From Anticarsia gemmatalis (taxonomy: Eukaryota > Arthropoda > Insecta > Lepidoptera > Erebidae), in assembly GCF_050436995.1 (NCBI RefSeq), contig NC_134758.1, forward strand, positions 2,480,001 through 2,544,000: a stretch of DNA of 64,000 bases, in the 5' to 3' direction. The notes beneath the pieces are model-generated. The model had not been told where the DNA came from and searched no databases. It worked only from the letters and a program-made list of their open reading frames with translations. Shown here one piece after another: positions 1 through 11,340 of this stretch (position 1 is the stretch's first letter; every line of letters begins with the position of its first letter). Made by a program: the position numbers and the translations under genes.

Positions 1-79
1 TGAATATAATTTTTAATATTTCCTAGTGTTGTAATTATCACTTGTTCCAACGGTAACAATTTAAATCGTAATGCAACCT

Positions 80-183
80 AGCATGCCTGAGTGTTTTTAG
101 AACAGTTCTTGAAGGTAAGCAAAGACTCCAACCCCATCCATTCCGGAAAGAGACCCTTGCCCAGTACTAGGACATTAATGGGT
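80..183 (-). repeat. Diverged fragment of the 'cccactgctgggcaagggtct' lepidopteran dispersed repeat
   Basis: Reverse-oriented copy: 'gcatgcctgagtgtttttag', 'gaacagttcttgaag', then 'agacccttgcccagtactagg' ending in 'cattaatgggt'. Same family as the copies at 47508-47705 and 51270-51425. I recognise it from many moth genomes, but cannot assign the class firmly (SINE-like, or the 3' end of a LINE). Confidence 0.6.
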
Positions 184-415
184 TATATTTATTTGCAAAG
201 TTATATACGCCAAAAGGTGAGTATATTTGATACCTAACATTTAAAAATAGATACAATTATTTCAGCTACAATAAGTTCTAGTCACTGACTTAACTCAACA
301 ATAGACTCGTGTAGGTGTTCAAACAGCGTAGGTATCCTAAATCAACTTTATTTAAATTTTCCTTTACAATATCCCCGAAGCGTTTGACCTCAGCAGTTAG
401 TATAGGTATAATATA

Positions 416-515
416 GAGCAGCCTTGTGTAATGAGCAGATGGACAGTCGGTGTGAAACTTAAACGATTAGAGCCATGTGTTCGCTGTGTTTGGTTGAAAT
501 ACTAGGGATGGAATA
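416..515 (+). repeat. Dispersed direct repeat, copy 1 (pairs with 1074-1174)
   Basis: About 65 bases from 'gagcag' through 'aatgagcag', 'ggacagtcggtgtgaaactt' and 'agccatgtgttc' are nearly identical to 1074-1140. Weaker similarity continues past it ('ttggttgaaatactaggg' against 'ttggaaacgctaggggtgg'). Family unknown to me. Confidence 0.75.
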
Positions 516-540
516 AGGAACATTTAAACACTATTTATTG

Positions 541-770
541 CTTGCGTCACATAAGAGAGAATGGGTCAAAATTTTCCCCGTTTTTGTAACATTTTTCACT
601 GGTACTCTGCTCCTATTGGTAGTAGCGTGATGATATATAACCTATAACCTTCCTCGATAAATGGACTATCTAACACTGAAAGAATTTTTCAAATCGGACC
701 AGTAGTTCCTGAGATTAGCGCGTTCAAACAAACAAACAAACTCTTCAGCTTTATAATATTAGTATAGATT
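541..770 (+). repeat. Lepidopteran SINE-like/LINE-tail dispersed repeat
   Basis: Runs from 'cttgcgtcacataagagag' through 'ttttccccgtttttgtaac' to 'agtagttcctgagattag', an (aaac)n run, and the ending 'ttataatattagtatagat'. I recognise this unit as very common in moth genomes. A 5' fragment of the same family lies at 5403-5507. No coding capacity. Confidence 0.7.
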
Positions 771-1073
771 AATTATTTAGTATGTTTACTTCCTAACACT
801 AGTACTGCGATGTACAATCGTATCGAATGTTTGACACAATATAAAATTAACTAAATATAGTTCTTTCCGAATAGCTAGGGGCGAATAACAACGTCTTCTT
901 TTTTTTTTCAATTGTTTATAGATGCTCAATGTTCAAAAGACGGCGATGGGGAATAGCTTCTCTGCCAAGTATCTAGGTGTTCTTGCGAGTATTGTTCTTT
1001 CAGTTGAAAATAATTTAGGTAACACAAATGTATAACAAGAATACAGACAAGTGTGGAAAATATAGAGGTAGTA
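771..1073. other. No recognisable feature
   Basis: AT-rich stretch with a poly-T run near 900. I see no gene, RNA or defined repeat. Confidence 0.6.
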
Positions 1074-1174
1074 TGAGCAGTCTTATGTAATGAGCAGACG
1101 GACAGTCGGTGTGAAACTTAAACGATTAGAGCCATGTGTTCCCTGTCCTTGTTGGAAACGCTAGGGGTGGGAAT
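1074..1174 (+). repeat. Dispersed direct repeat, copy 2 (pairs with 416-515)
   Basis: Near-identical core to copy 1, starting about 660 bases downstream in the same orientation. The region between holds the SINE-like unit at 541-770. Confidence 0.75.
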
Positions 1175-4100
1175 AATATGAGGACGGAAGTTATTATTCA
1201 ATTTATATAAACGACCGTTAAAGGTAGTTAAGTAAAATTTATTTAGCTGCATAAATTAGTGATTTTTCCAGGATTAAATAAAATAAATTAAGGCCGATTA
1301 TGGTTTGGAAAAATGTATGGTAAAGTGAATGGTAATAGTTTTATTAAAATTCAGAGCTTGTTAATTTGCCCTAATCGTGTTATAGCTAAAAGAAAATTGA
1401 ATAGTTTCGCCGTGATTATTCGTTATTAAAATATGTTGAAAATGAACTAAAATTATTAGGTGCAAAAAAACTTTCCCATAAACATAACAAATAAACTATT
1501 TCAATGGAATAGAGCGCTATCACACAATATTCTAGCGTTTCTTACTTCAAATTGCCATTAACTTGAATTATGGCTCTTGAATTCAAGTAGTTCATCTTGA
1601 ATATCAAACTAAAACTATAAATTTAACTCTAGACATTCTGAACCACACCTGTGTCATAAGTGCTGATCATTTTTTATAGTCAATGATTTATCTGAAGAAG
1701 ATTAAAGTAATTTTGAAGAATGGACTAATTTAACAGTTTTGTGGTAGTTGTTAGTCACCGTTTAGTTTTTATGCTAGTTTAACAGATTAAAATGATTTTG
1801 GTGTCTGGCTACCCTTATAAAATAAAGGCGTGATTTTATTATGTATGTAATGTTTGTTACAATTTAGTTTACAGTGCATACTGTTAAGCTACTTGTAATA
1901 AAATTTAAATGTAGTTTCCTATAAAATATGTGCAAGATGTTAGGTAAAGATTTAGGTAACGCCGAAAAAATATTTCTATTAAAATTTACGATAGGGATAG
2001 GTTATTATTTTTAAAGCTTTGAAGCGATAGGATATCATCCTATTATATTTTATATTAAAATTCTTGGTAGCGTTTATTGTTTGTTCACGCCTTAGCTGTA
2101 AGTAGACAGCACTTATTTTTATCTCAAGTGACTGAAAATAATTATCGTTTTTATCCTTTGCTAATCACAAAAGTAATGTTCGATTACTAAAGGTTCAATT
2201 TGATAAGGGAACATACACCTGCAATATATAGCCATTAGACTTGCACAAACCATTATTAAGTTTAACACAATCAACATGTTGGGTCACCTGTATAATGCGG
2301 TATATTGGCTTGAAGACAATATGGCGTCCAATCAAGTTCCGACGAAATTATTATTGTGTGAATAGCAATGATTATCTAAAGGTAGAGTATAGAACTGTGT
2401 GTATTTGTCACGAAATACACAGTAATGTTATATTTGTGAAAATATGAAAGCTTTAACCTATTCTTATGTGAAACGCTAAATCGATTTAGATATTTCCATG
2501 ACTATAGATTATACATTTAATTTTTATTAGTGTGTATGCATATTATTATGTAGAACTTTTCCGTGGGTGGAATTGTTTCCGAAACCGGCCAAAATAATTT
2601 CTAATAGGTAGTAAAGCAGTAATATTTTTGTATCTATAATTATAAGCTTTTTCTGTTTAAAAATAAACTGACAAAAAAACATTTTGCCATCTTTAAATTG
2701 TATTCTCTTTATAGTTCTTAAAAACAGTGTGTAACTTAATTCAACATTCACAATACTAAAAAACTTTAAGACCTATCCCTCGAAACGTAAAAGTAGTAAA
2801 AGTTACTCAGTAAAGAATTCAAATTCGTCTTTTTCCCAGCCCTAGGTGAAACTTAGTCTATCTAATATCGCTTTACTTGAAAACAAAGTGGGTTCGGAAC
2901 TAACATCCAATATTTATGGCTGTTAAACTTTCAGTTGAACGCTCTGTGTAATGAAAGACGTTTTGTAGCATCTTTTAATTAGGCGAGTGTGTTCGAGAGT
3001 CAAAATATCGTTTTACGATGTGATATGTTTGTAGATGTATGTTTGTTGTTACGAGTAATGAAAATATAATAAATATACTAAACGTAATCAAAAACAAAAC
3101 GTAACTTCTAACGTTACTAAATATTGAAACCTTCGGGTTTCAATTATTTATTATGAAGTTAATCATTACGATTAAGTAATCATAAATTTTACTATCCTCT
3201 CCATAAAATATAGGCATTTTCTTCTTAGAAATACTCGGAGCGGTGACAAATATGTAATTTCTTGGCAATTAAGTAGTAAACTTACGAGTAAATATAAAAC
3301 AGTCAATCATAAACCCTCTGAAACCTAGCTTACTTTGTTTTTACCCTATTACAAAAAATACATTTATCCGCGTCCTCAAACATGATTCATTTCTACATTA
3401 CGATGACATACAGTCATAAAGTTAACTCTTCCATATGATCGTAATGAAAGTTCATAGCTTTGATCTTTTCCTTATCTCGTTCAATCATTTCTACGGAACT
3501 TTCTGCTTTTATTTGACATTTCCTCTACGTACGGTATCAAAGGATAATGACTACGATTTGTTGTTCAAGATTTTGTTAATATCTCTTTCGGGGATATTTA
3601 ATATTGGCAATAGACATGAGTATGTGTGTATTGTACATCAGTGAGTGTCTTGAGATGAATAAATGTGGATAAAGAAGAATGTAATAAGTAAGTGATTTTC
3701 TCAAGTGAATATCTATCTTATAATTACGTGTATGTTCCAATGTATTGTTAACATGCAAGGTTAGTCTAACTTATCAATTTATGAAAAAATATGTGATACT
3801 ATTTTATTTTGTTAATCAAATTTTGTACCATGTTTTTTGCAAAGCTATATAATTTAAATTTGGCTTTTGAAGAAAAAGGATTATTACTTTTCTGTTTTTA
3901 GAAAATTAGCTGAAATCTCTTTCTATTCTCAATATAATAGTTTCCTACTATTGAGAACATCTCAGCGGAGGACAATAGCCGGAATGCTTTTTGTTCTTTA
4001 GAAAACTATGCTTTATAGTATGAGACACTAAATAAAGTAAACTCAGAAATATTTGAAAGATACATTATTACGATTAAGTAGTTAGTATGTCTCCCATGTT

Positions 4101-4899
4101 AGGTCCCTTTACTGATTGCCCTTAAGGCATGGGACATCGACCCTTATATTGTTAGATTTGTAGTACATAAATACCAAAGGTGCAAAACTATGTATAATGC
4201 AGGCATACATATGACATAACCTAGATTCTAGACTTTCGCATTGCGATTGCAAACAGTAAAGGTTTGAATTCCCAAAAATAACAAAATGTTTGGCATATTC
4301 TAATAATATTTTATTTGAAGTATTTTATGGTTTTCATGTTGAATAGATACTTACATACGTCATTGCTGCCCCCTGCACACTGCCCCAAAATCGCCTTTAA
4401 GTCTAAATATATAAAATTTTGCTGACTCCAGTCATTCACAGTATAGTTTTCAGTTTAAAAAGAGAAGTAATATAGACGATTTACCATACATTACATATTT
4501 TTTGCTGATAAAACTAATAGCTTTTACGTTCAGATAAATGGTATATTACTTTTCTTAATCTATTCCAATAAATCATAACGGAATAGTTGTTTGTTTGTTT
4601 GTCAGTTACAGACACAAATACTAGTCCATCATTCATATTGTTCCATAAAACTGTCTAGTGTATTTAGTAATACCTAAATCACTGGAAGAAAAAAGAGATT
4701 GTATTACTTAATAAAATCATGTAATAAGAGTAATGGGTCTTATTCTGATATTGTTTAACTTATATTGTCTTCGGACTTCTGCTGTCGTTGCTTGGACAGT
4801 AGAGTAAACGTCTACCACGCATAGATTCGTTATTCCTAAGCTTATTAATAAAAGAATTCTAAGGGATATGACCTATAGACCGAAGTTAGTAAGTAGTTG
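1175..4899. other. AT-rich intergenic DNA, no supported gene
   Basis: Open frames here are at most 74 codons and look like random AT-rich translation. The only simple repeat of note is a (gttt)n run around 4586-4601. A tRNA-like B-box match near 4262 (ggtttgaattcc) has no clear tRNA fold around it. Confidence 0.6.
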
Positions 4900-5402
4900 C
4901 CGGAAAGGACGGTACCTCGGAGAGCATGTAAAGCCGTAGGTTCAGCGCTTCACCCATCGCTGGTCGTGTCGGCTTCCGTCCCACCGGGCTATAAAAGTAG
5001 AATAAAAAGTGTATTGTGCATACACCTAAACACTAAAAACAAAGTCCTGCGCCGTTGACAAGTTTCAATGAAAGCGCCGAATACCGGTTAGGAGGAAATT
5101 TTCGTTGTCCTTAGTCTTGTTAAGAGGAAATGCTTCTGTCAAGAATATGTCCTAGTAGTAATTATAAAGTCTTTTAATCCAAAAAGGGTGTGTTAATTAA
5201 TTAATCCCTGTTAAAACCATCAGGGGAAAAGTTGTAATGGAATTATATAACAATACACTTATCAAGCTTATAGATTATCGTAATTAGCAATTTTAATTGT
5301 CATTCTCTCACCTTTACCTACACACACTGACCATCGAATATAGAGGTACATATATTAAAAGGTCTATTAGAACCTTTTTTACCATTACGTAATTATGTCT
5401 AA
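4900..5402 (+). repeat. Lepidopteran dispersed repeat; first unit of a tandem duplication (4961-5402)
   Basis: The left part ('gtaccctcgg'-like, 'agcatgtaaagccgtagg', 'tggtcgtgtcggcttccgtc', 'ccaccgggctat') is a decayed copy of a repeat I know from moth transcripts and genomes. From 4961 onward the sequence is repeated almost base for base at 5501-5941, including 'gttaattaattaatccctg' and 'accattacgtaattatgtct'. Non-coding. Confidence 0.8.
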
Positions 5403-5500
5403 CTAGCTGACCTGCGCAACTTCGCTTGCGTCACGTAAGAGAGAATGGGTCATAATTTTCCCCGTTTTTGTAACATTTTTCGTTACTACTCCGCTCCTAA
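5403..5500 (+). repeat. 5' fragment of the 541-770 repeat family between the duplicated units
   Basis: Starts 'ctagctgacctgcgcaactt', continues 'cgcttgcgtcacgtaagag' and 'ttttccccgtttttgtaac', and breaks off at 'ctcctaatggtcgt'. In the family this point reads about 'ctcctattggtcgt', which is also how the next duplicated unit begins ('tggtcgt'). The breakpoint therefore falls in a 7-base microhomology. Confidence 0.75.
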
Positions 5501-5941
5501 TGGTCGTGTCGGCTTCCGTTCCACCGGGCTATAAGAGTGATAGAATAAAAAGTGTATTACGCATACATCTGAACACTAAAAACAAAGTCCTGCGCCGTTG
5601 ACAAGTTTCAATGAAAGCGCCGAATACCAGTTAGGAGGAAATTTTCGTTGTCTTTAGTCTTGTTAAGAAGAAATGCCTTTGTGAAGAATGTCCTAGAAGT
5701 AATTATAAAGTCTTTATTTAGTCCAAAAAGTGTGTGTTAATTAATTAATCCCTGTTAAAACCTTTAGGGGAAAGGTTGTAATGGAATTATAATACACTTA
5801 TCAAGCTTATAGATTATCGTAATTAGCAATTTCAATTGTCATTCTGTCACCTTTACCTACAGACACTGACCATCGTATATAGAGGTACATATATTAAAAA
5901 GTCTATTAGAGCCTTTTTTACCATTACGTAATTATGTCTAA
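5501..5941 (+). repeat. Second unit of the tandem duplication
   Basis: About 440 bases aligning with 4961-5402 with scattered substitutions and small indels (for example tataacaatac shortened to taatac). Moderate divergence means the duplication is not recent. Confidence 0.85.
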
Positions 5942-6531
5942 GATACGCTACAAAGATGAAGTTTCGTGGCGAAATTATGTATCATCATTGCAATCGATTG
6001 TGATTATATACTACTGTTCTGTGTGCTGTATGTATAGAAATCTCTTTATATTATTCAGTTTGTGTAAGCCTGTATAGATACAGAAATGTATTATATCTAA
6101 TTATATTGGCCACTCTACTATTTTATCTAAATTTCCCACTCGAGTAAAAAAAACAAAAAAATACTTATTTATTGACCCCTGAGAGCTGGACAAAGGTCTC
6201 TAGAATACTAATTTAAAAGAAAAATATCTCACTACAGTGCTATTAGAAAGATACATTACCTAGATTAAATGTATGTTATTTTATTATGTCCAACACGTAC
6301 GGTCCCACTGCAGGGCTATGACATCCTTCATCTTGAGATAGACTAAAACCTTTAAGTTAATGAATTCTAAGCTTCCCCAAAGACACAAATTCAGGTTAAG
6401 TTGAATTTATTTTACTTAGATATACAAGCATTAAAATTTGTATACTTGCAAGCGTTAACATCTCATTCGAAAGTAAGTTGTAGTTTCAAATTCTATTTAA
6501 TAAAACTTCGCATAATACTTTGCACGTATCT
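5942..6531. other. No supported gene; weak repeat trace
   Basis: AT-rich. 'cggtcccactgcagggctatg' near 6300 may be a remnant of the 'cccactgctgggc' family, but is too short to call. Confidence 0.5.
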
Positions 6532-6960
6532 GGGGGCACGGAAGTGCCCCCGCAAGTCGAGCAAAAAAAAAGCGGCACGGCCGTAACATCCTTTTCTCGA
6601 AGCAATTCGGGCTATTTTTGACACCCCTATAATTTCGTTGTGGATAAAACAAGAAGCCTGGATTTTCAGCAAGTAATTAATCATTGTATAAACACGGTAT
6701 ATATAAAATTTCAGTCAATTTGAACCAGTAGTTTAAGAATGACAACTTGTTAAAATTTTGAATTTTGTCACTCACTGATTCACTGACTCACTGACTCACC
6801 GATCATCAAAAGTCTAAGGTACTTCTAGCAGACTTAGAAGCTTAAAATTTAGAATACAAATAGGGTTTAGTGTCTTAATCATGGGAAAAATTTTATATTT
6901 TCTAATTTCGGTCCAGTTTTCTAAATACATCAACTGCAACAATAACTTTGTAATCCCATA
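6532..6960 (+). repeat. Noctuid-type dispersed repeat with a GC-rich hairpin
   Basis: Begins with a perfect 8-bp stem, GGGGGCAC/GTGCCCCC (6532-6551), then 'cgcaagtcgagc', an A-run, 'gcggcacggccgtaac', 'gctatttttgacaccc' and a run of 'actgactcactgactcac' near 6783-6800. I recognise this combination from moth genomes. The class is uncertain, and its right boundary is approximate. Confidence 0.55.
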
Positions 6961-7204
6961 TAAATGTATAAGATTACAAGGTTACATTTGCAGTTAATGA
7001 TTATTATTACTGTAGAAAATAAAATAAATAGGTGTAATTAGGTACCTACTATATGAGGCATAACGGGAGGGTGTATAGGGTGGGTAAGAGTGTTTAGCCC
7101 ATGAAACTGAACAACATTCCCATAGGAAAATATGTTGAATTATGAAAAAAAAAACGTCTTTCCATACAAATTGGACTTATGTTCGCTCTACAAAAAGAAG
7201 TGAG

Positions 7205-7661
7205 ATGCCATCAAAAACATTCTGTAAAAACCTCAAGTCTCGCCGTAAAAAGTGGTGAGATCTATATAATACCAAGTCGATTAATCTATTTAGTCTCTAC
7301 TTAAAGGACCTTCTTCTGTCTTAAGTTATTATGTATGTTATTATCATGCCAATTAAAAAAAAATACCTTTAAAACAAATAGATCGACTTGGTCATCGCAA
7401 GAAAACACAAATTCGCCATTAACATTTCAGGAGCATTAACTTCTCGTCGTGCTGTGTAGTGTGATCATGCGATGACCAGGTCGGTCTATTTGTTTTAAAG
7501 GTTTTTTTTTTAATTGGCATTATAATAACATACGTAATAACTTAAGACAGAAGAAGGTCCTTTAAGTAGAGACTAAATAGATTAATCGACTTGGTATTAT
7601 ATAGATCTCACCACTTTTTACGGCGAGACTTGAGGTTTTTACAGAATGTTTTCGATGGCAT
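7205..7661. repeat. Long foldback: about 195-bp inverted arms, about 97% identical, 68-bp loop
   Basis: Left arm 7205-7399 (atgccatcaaaaacattctg to tggtcatcgca) is matched by right arm 7468-7661 read in reverse complement with about six differences. Examples: 'acctcaagtctcgccg', 'ttaaaggaccttcttctg' and 'taaaacaaatag' all appear in both arms. No target-site duplication is obvious. It could be a foldback transposon. If transcribed, it would make a long hairpin RNA. Confidence 0.92.
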
Positions 7662-8054
7662 ACAGTCCTACATTTGAGACATAGCATGTAGTGCAATTGC
7701 TATGACGAATCTAAAATTAAGATGTGAAGCACCAATAATGCATTTATGTCGAAGGGTTTCAATTCTTTCAACAGAGAAGTAGGTTGCTTTGAGTACCCTA
7801 CGAAAATAAGTTACAGTCTGCTCATACTATGAGGGTTTGGATCGTGATACAAAATAAATTCTGAGATGAAATTGTAATTTTAAAATTGAAGGCAAAAGAT
7901 ATGACCCTTCGTGGAAGTTTTTCCTAAAGTAGGTGTTATAAAATATTATACCCTTGTTTTATAGCTACTCACTCTGTTTTAATTATTCAAATGAATTCAA
8001 ATCTACTCCATTTTTACTCAAACTTTGAAGGGAAAAGGGTAAGAAATTAATGTT
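7662..8054. other. No recognisable feature
   Basis: AT-rich, no ORF or defined repeat. Confidence 0.5.
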
Positions 8055-8736
8055 TTAATCTGTCTTTGGTACACTTTATTATAATAATGACAGCAAAATT
8101 GCACGTATTTCATCCATTGACTAATTACAAGGCATTTTGCATTTATATACACGTTTACTCATTTACAATTACAAAAATATTTTTAGAATAACACAGTACT
8201 AGAACGCTATATTAAAACTATACACGTATAGAAAAAAGTACCTTCGTCAAGGGGCTCAAAGTTCATAATCGAACTACAAAATTGACGTAAATACTTTTAT
8301 TCTTAGTTGACATATTTACACTAAGTTCTAATTAGTATTTTTTACTATTCTGTACACAATAATCGTATACTTACTTGGCTATGTACATACAATCTTATTG
8401 AATGTTTTATACATTTAACAATATTTGATTCATATTTCATATGAATCTTACATTTATACGATTAGATCAGTATCCTTATGACTAAATTGTCGTGTTTGAA
8501 AGAACATAAAATCTATTAAAGTGATATTTTACTGGCACATTCTTCATATTTCTATACAAATAAATCACATATTCATGTCTACACTCAAACATACAATGAA
8601 AATAAAAACATAACCAATGTTCGTGGAAATGGTTTCTACTTTTCAAAGCACTTTAAAGTTTATAATGTCATTTCACTATTGAGTACACAAGAGAAGTTTT
8701 CTAGAATTTTCCGGATAGAACTGTCTGCATCAATAC
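8055..8736 (-). other. Candidate 3'-terminal exon (3' UTR of sNPFR or last exon of another minus-strand gene)
   Basis: The minus strand shows a strong acceptor, tctttttcttccag, with the exon starting at 8736. The following bases are open for 24 codons in one frame (reading IDADSSIRKILENFSC and ending in TAA near 8663). An AATAAA poly(A) signal lies at 8080-8075, and the interval lacks recognisable repeats. It is the first good downstream acceptor I saw for the donor at 13944, giving an intron of about 5.2 kb. The short open frame could equally be chance or the C-terminus of an unrelated or alternative transcript. Confidence 0.3.
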
Positions 8737-11081
8737 CTGGAAGAAAAAGAAAATATTTTAATAAAAGGTAAAGGTATTTTTGTAAGAGAAAATTTGCCGC
8801 GGCGTTGTTATTTTTCCTTTACTCCTGGGAGGGAAGAAAGTTCCAAAGAATATGGTTTGATTTTATCTCTAATTGGTTGCACAATTGGCTTTACTCCTTA
8901 TCGTACCGAAATATTAAAATGCCAAAGAAGATTATAGATATAAATTATGTTATTATATTTTTTTTATATTATTGTTAAATTTTTCATACAAATACACGCT
9001 GACAACCCAATGCCGAGTTTTTTATATGAAAGAAATAAGGAGCCCTAGTCAGCATTATATTTATTTTCATTATAAAGTGTGAAATGTTGTTTAATCAGAC
9101 GTAATGCGACTTTAAACTACTAACAGTCTAAAAATCTAGACTAAATAACGTTTAATTAAATTACTAAGTTGCTACATATCACGACTTGGCTTTTCTAACG
9201 AATTAAACCTTGTTGTATAAACAATTAAAAATCCGCACTCGATTCGACATGAATCACCACGGTTCTTGTTAAAACAGCCATTATAATATGTAGTAGCGTA
9301 TATCCCCGTGATACTCTAAGTACTATAAGCCGAAGCTTTACCGTCTATAATTAATTCTTAGTTTTATGGTTTTCAGTAAACGGGGATATAAACTTAAGAG
9401 GATTTTTATCCGTAGTGAGAGTGATACGTAGAAAGGTTAGTCACGATTTAGTATGTAAAGTAAGTAAGTCAATTTCATAGAAAAATAACATACACCGTTA
9501 GTAAACTATTTGCTATGAAATAATATGCGCATTATCTGTGCGGAAATGTCAAGCAAACTTGTATAATTGCGTTAATCAGAGACACATATTAGTTTAGAAC
9601 AGCCATGTAATGCGAAAGTTATTATTGGACCGCTCAGTACTTCACGTGCGGCGGATGAAAAATTTTAGACCTTTACACGCAACTTACGCAACAATCTATT
9701 ACTAAAGTTAGTAATTAATAAACGTCCTAGTATTTATTTAACGACTAACCTTCACAAAACAATTAGTTAGATTACTGGTGACGACACGAACCGAATCAAT
9801 ACTGTTACAGCATTTTTGTATAAAGTTACAACGCTATTTTACAATGCATGTGTACTAATGTGTAGTAATGTGTACTGTTTTATGAGCAATGAAGCAAAAC
9901 GAGCTAAATCCGAGACGTGAACTAAATAAACAAACGGATGCTGCGATAGTTAAATATAAAAATAAAATTGTAATCTAAGGGCCGTTACTCATACAACACT
10001 TTTAGCGTCGACGATTTATTCAGCCAATATTCGATTTCTATTAAGTCGTGTCTAGCACGCTCGATGCTTTGTACGATACTCGACAATGTCTTTTGATTTT
10101 CAATAGGGAACTACTTTTGGAGCCAAGACATTATACCATTCAAGAAACGTTGATTTGATAGAAAATTTGCAGTGCAAATACAACAATTACGAAATTATCC
10201 TGTCTCTGCCAAACATGACACAGGTCAATAACCTTTCGTCGCTCCGTCCTTTGTGGTTTGCTCCTAACAATGATCTGATCTTACAACTAACCTACCTAGC
10301 GATTTGATATCACAACATTTAACCCAGGACGCTATATCGCGCGCCTGGAAAATTTTGTCAGAAGTATCGTATGTGTCATTGCCCTTATGATCTTTTGCCG
10401 TAAGCAAACATAAAACGATCGCGCACGCGCTCTTTGAAACGATATGATCTTTCAAGTACGTAGATCATCTTTGAAAGAAGACTTCCGTAGTCATGGATTG
10501 GTGTTGGTATTGCTACTTTAAGCTATTCTGAAGTTGTCTCATTTCTAATTACAAACTGTAGAAATTATTGAATTATTTGAAATTAGCACTCAATAAACAT
10601 TTTCGGACAACCAACATGTTTTACATTATCATTTTATTCGGAACTGAAGACAGCTTGTATCATGCTAACTAAGCAACTGATAAAAAATCGTATTCATTTC
10701 TAATTTCGGAAAACTCGTGCTGTTACGAAAAAAATGGTCCTAGGTGGGATTCAAATCCTTGACTCGCTTCTTCGGTATAGTAAAAACGGTTTTTACATAA
10801 GGCAAAACATAAGTAGTAAACTATATTCAACAAAAACTTGTATGACTTGGTTTAAAACTATAATTGCATAACCTACTGCAAACGACAGAGTTTTTATGTG
10901 CTAGTTCGCGAGCGAACAAAAAGTTAACGCAGTTTACATATTATGATTATAGCACTTGGCGTAGCTTTACATGTCGTTTATGACGTCACTGCATATTATA
11001 TTGTGTTGTATTTTCAAAGAATAATATAATATGGCACTCGTTGTAATATGAAGATAGATAGACTCAAGCAGTATAAAAAAA
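8737..11081. other. Gene-free stretch, probably inside the sNPFR 3' intron
   Basis: No coding exon recognised. 10200-10480 is richer in CpG than its surroundings (ctatatcgcgcgcctgg, acgatcgcgcacgcgctc) but has no open frame of note. Confidence 0.45.
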
Positions 11082-11340
11082 GGCGCCCATAGCTAGTTGC
11101 GCTCACCGGTCGGTAAACGATCTGTGAGTTAAGCAACCATTGGCGCGGTCATTCCATAGATGGGTGACCGCATAGTGGTATTTGAACTGGGCGCCTCCGT
11201 GCTTCGGAGGGCACGTAAAAAGTCAGTACCGGCTGTTGTCTACTAAGATAACAGTCGTTAAGCCACGTCAAAGGCCTCTCGGGCGGCTTGAACAACTTTG
11301 ACACTAGGTTGACCACTAACCGTACGACAAACAAACAAAC
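11082..11340 (+). repeat. 5S-rRNA-derived SINE, near full length
   Basis: The head carries 5S rRNA gene internal-promoter sequence: 'gttaagcaac' at 11128-11137 (A-box region) and 'gatgggtgaccgc' at 11159-11171 (C-box), separated by 'gcgcggtcattccatag', which parallels 5S GGGCGTGGTCAGTACTTGG. The body ('cgtgcttcggagggcacgt', 'ccggctgttgtctac', 'taacagtcgttaagccacg', 'tttgacactaggttgacc') resembles common moth repeat tails, and the 3' end is an (aaac)n run. The upstream part of the 5S gene is diverged, so this is a SINE and not a functional 5S gene. Expected Pol III transcript, mobilised by a LINE in trans. Confidence 0.85.

Noticed and set aside
10730..10775. tRNA gene suggested by 'gggattcaaatcc'
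   Set aside because: B-box-like only; no A-box, anticodon arm or acceptor pairing found at proper distance.
11128..11171. Functional 5S rRNA gene
   Set aside because: Only the internal-promoter part resembles 5S; the 5' and 3' parts of the gene are diverged or replaced by SINE body.
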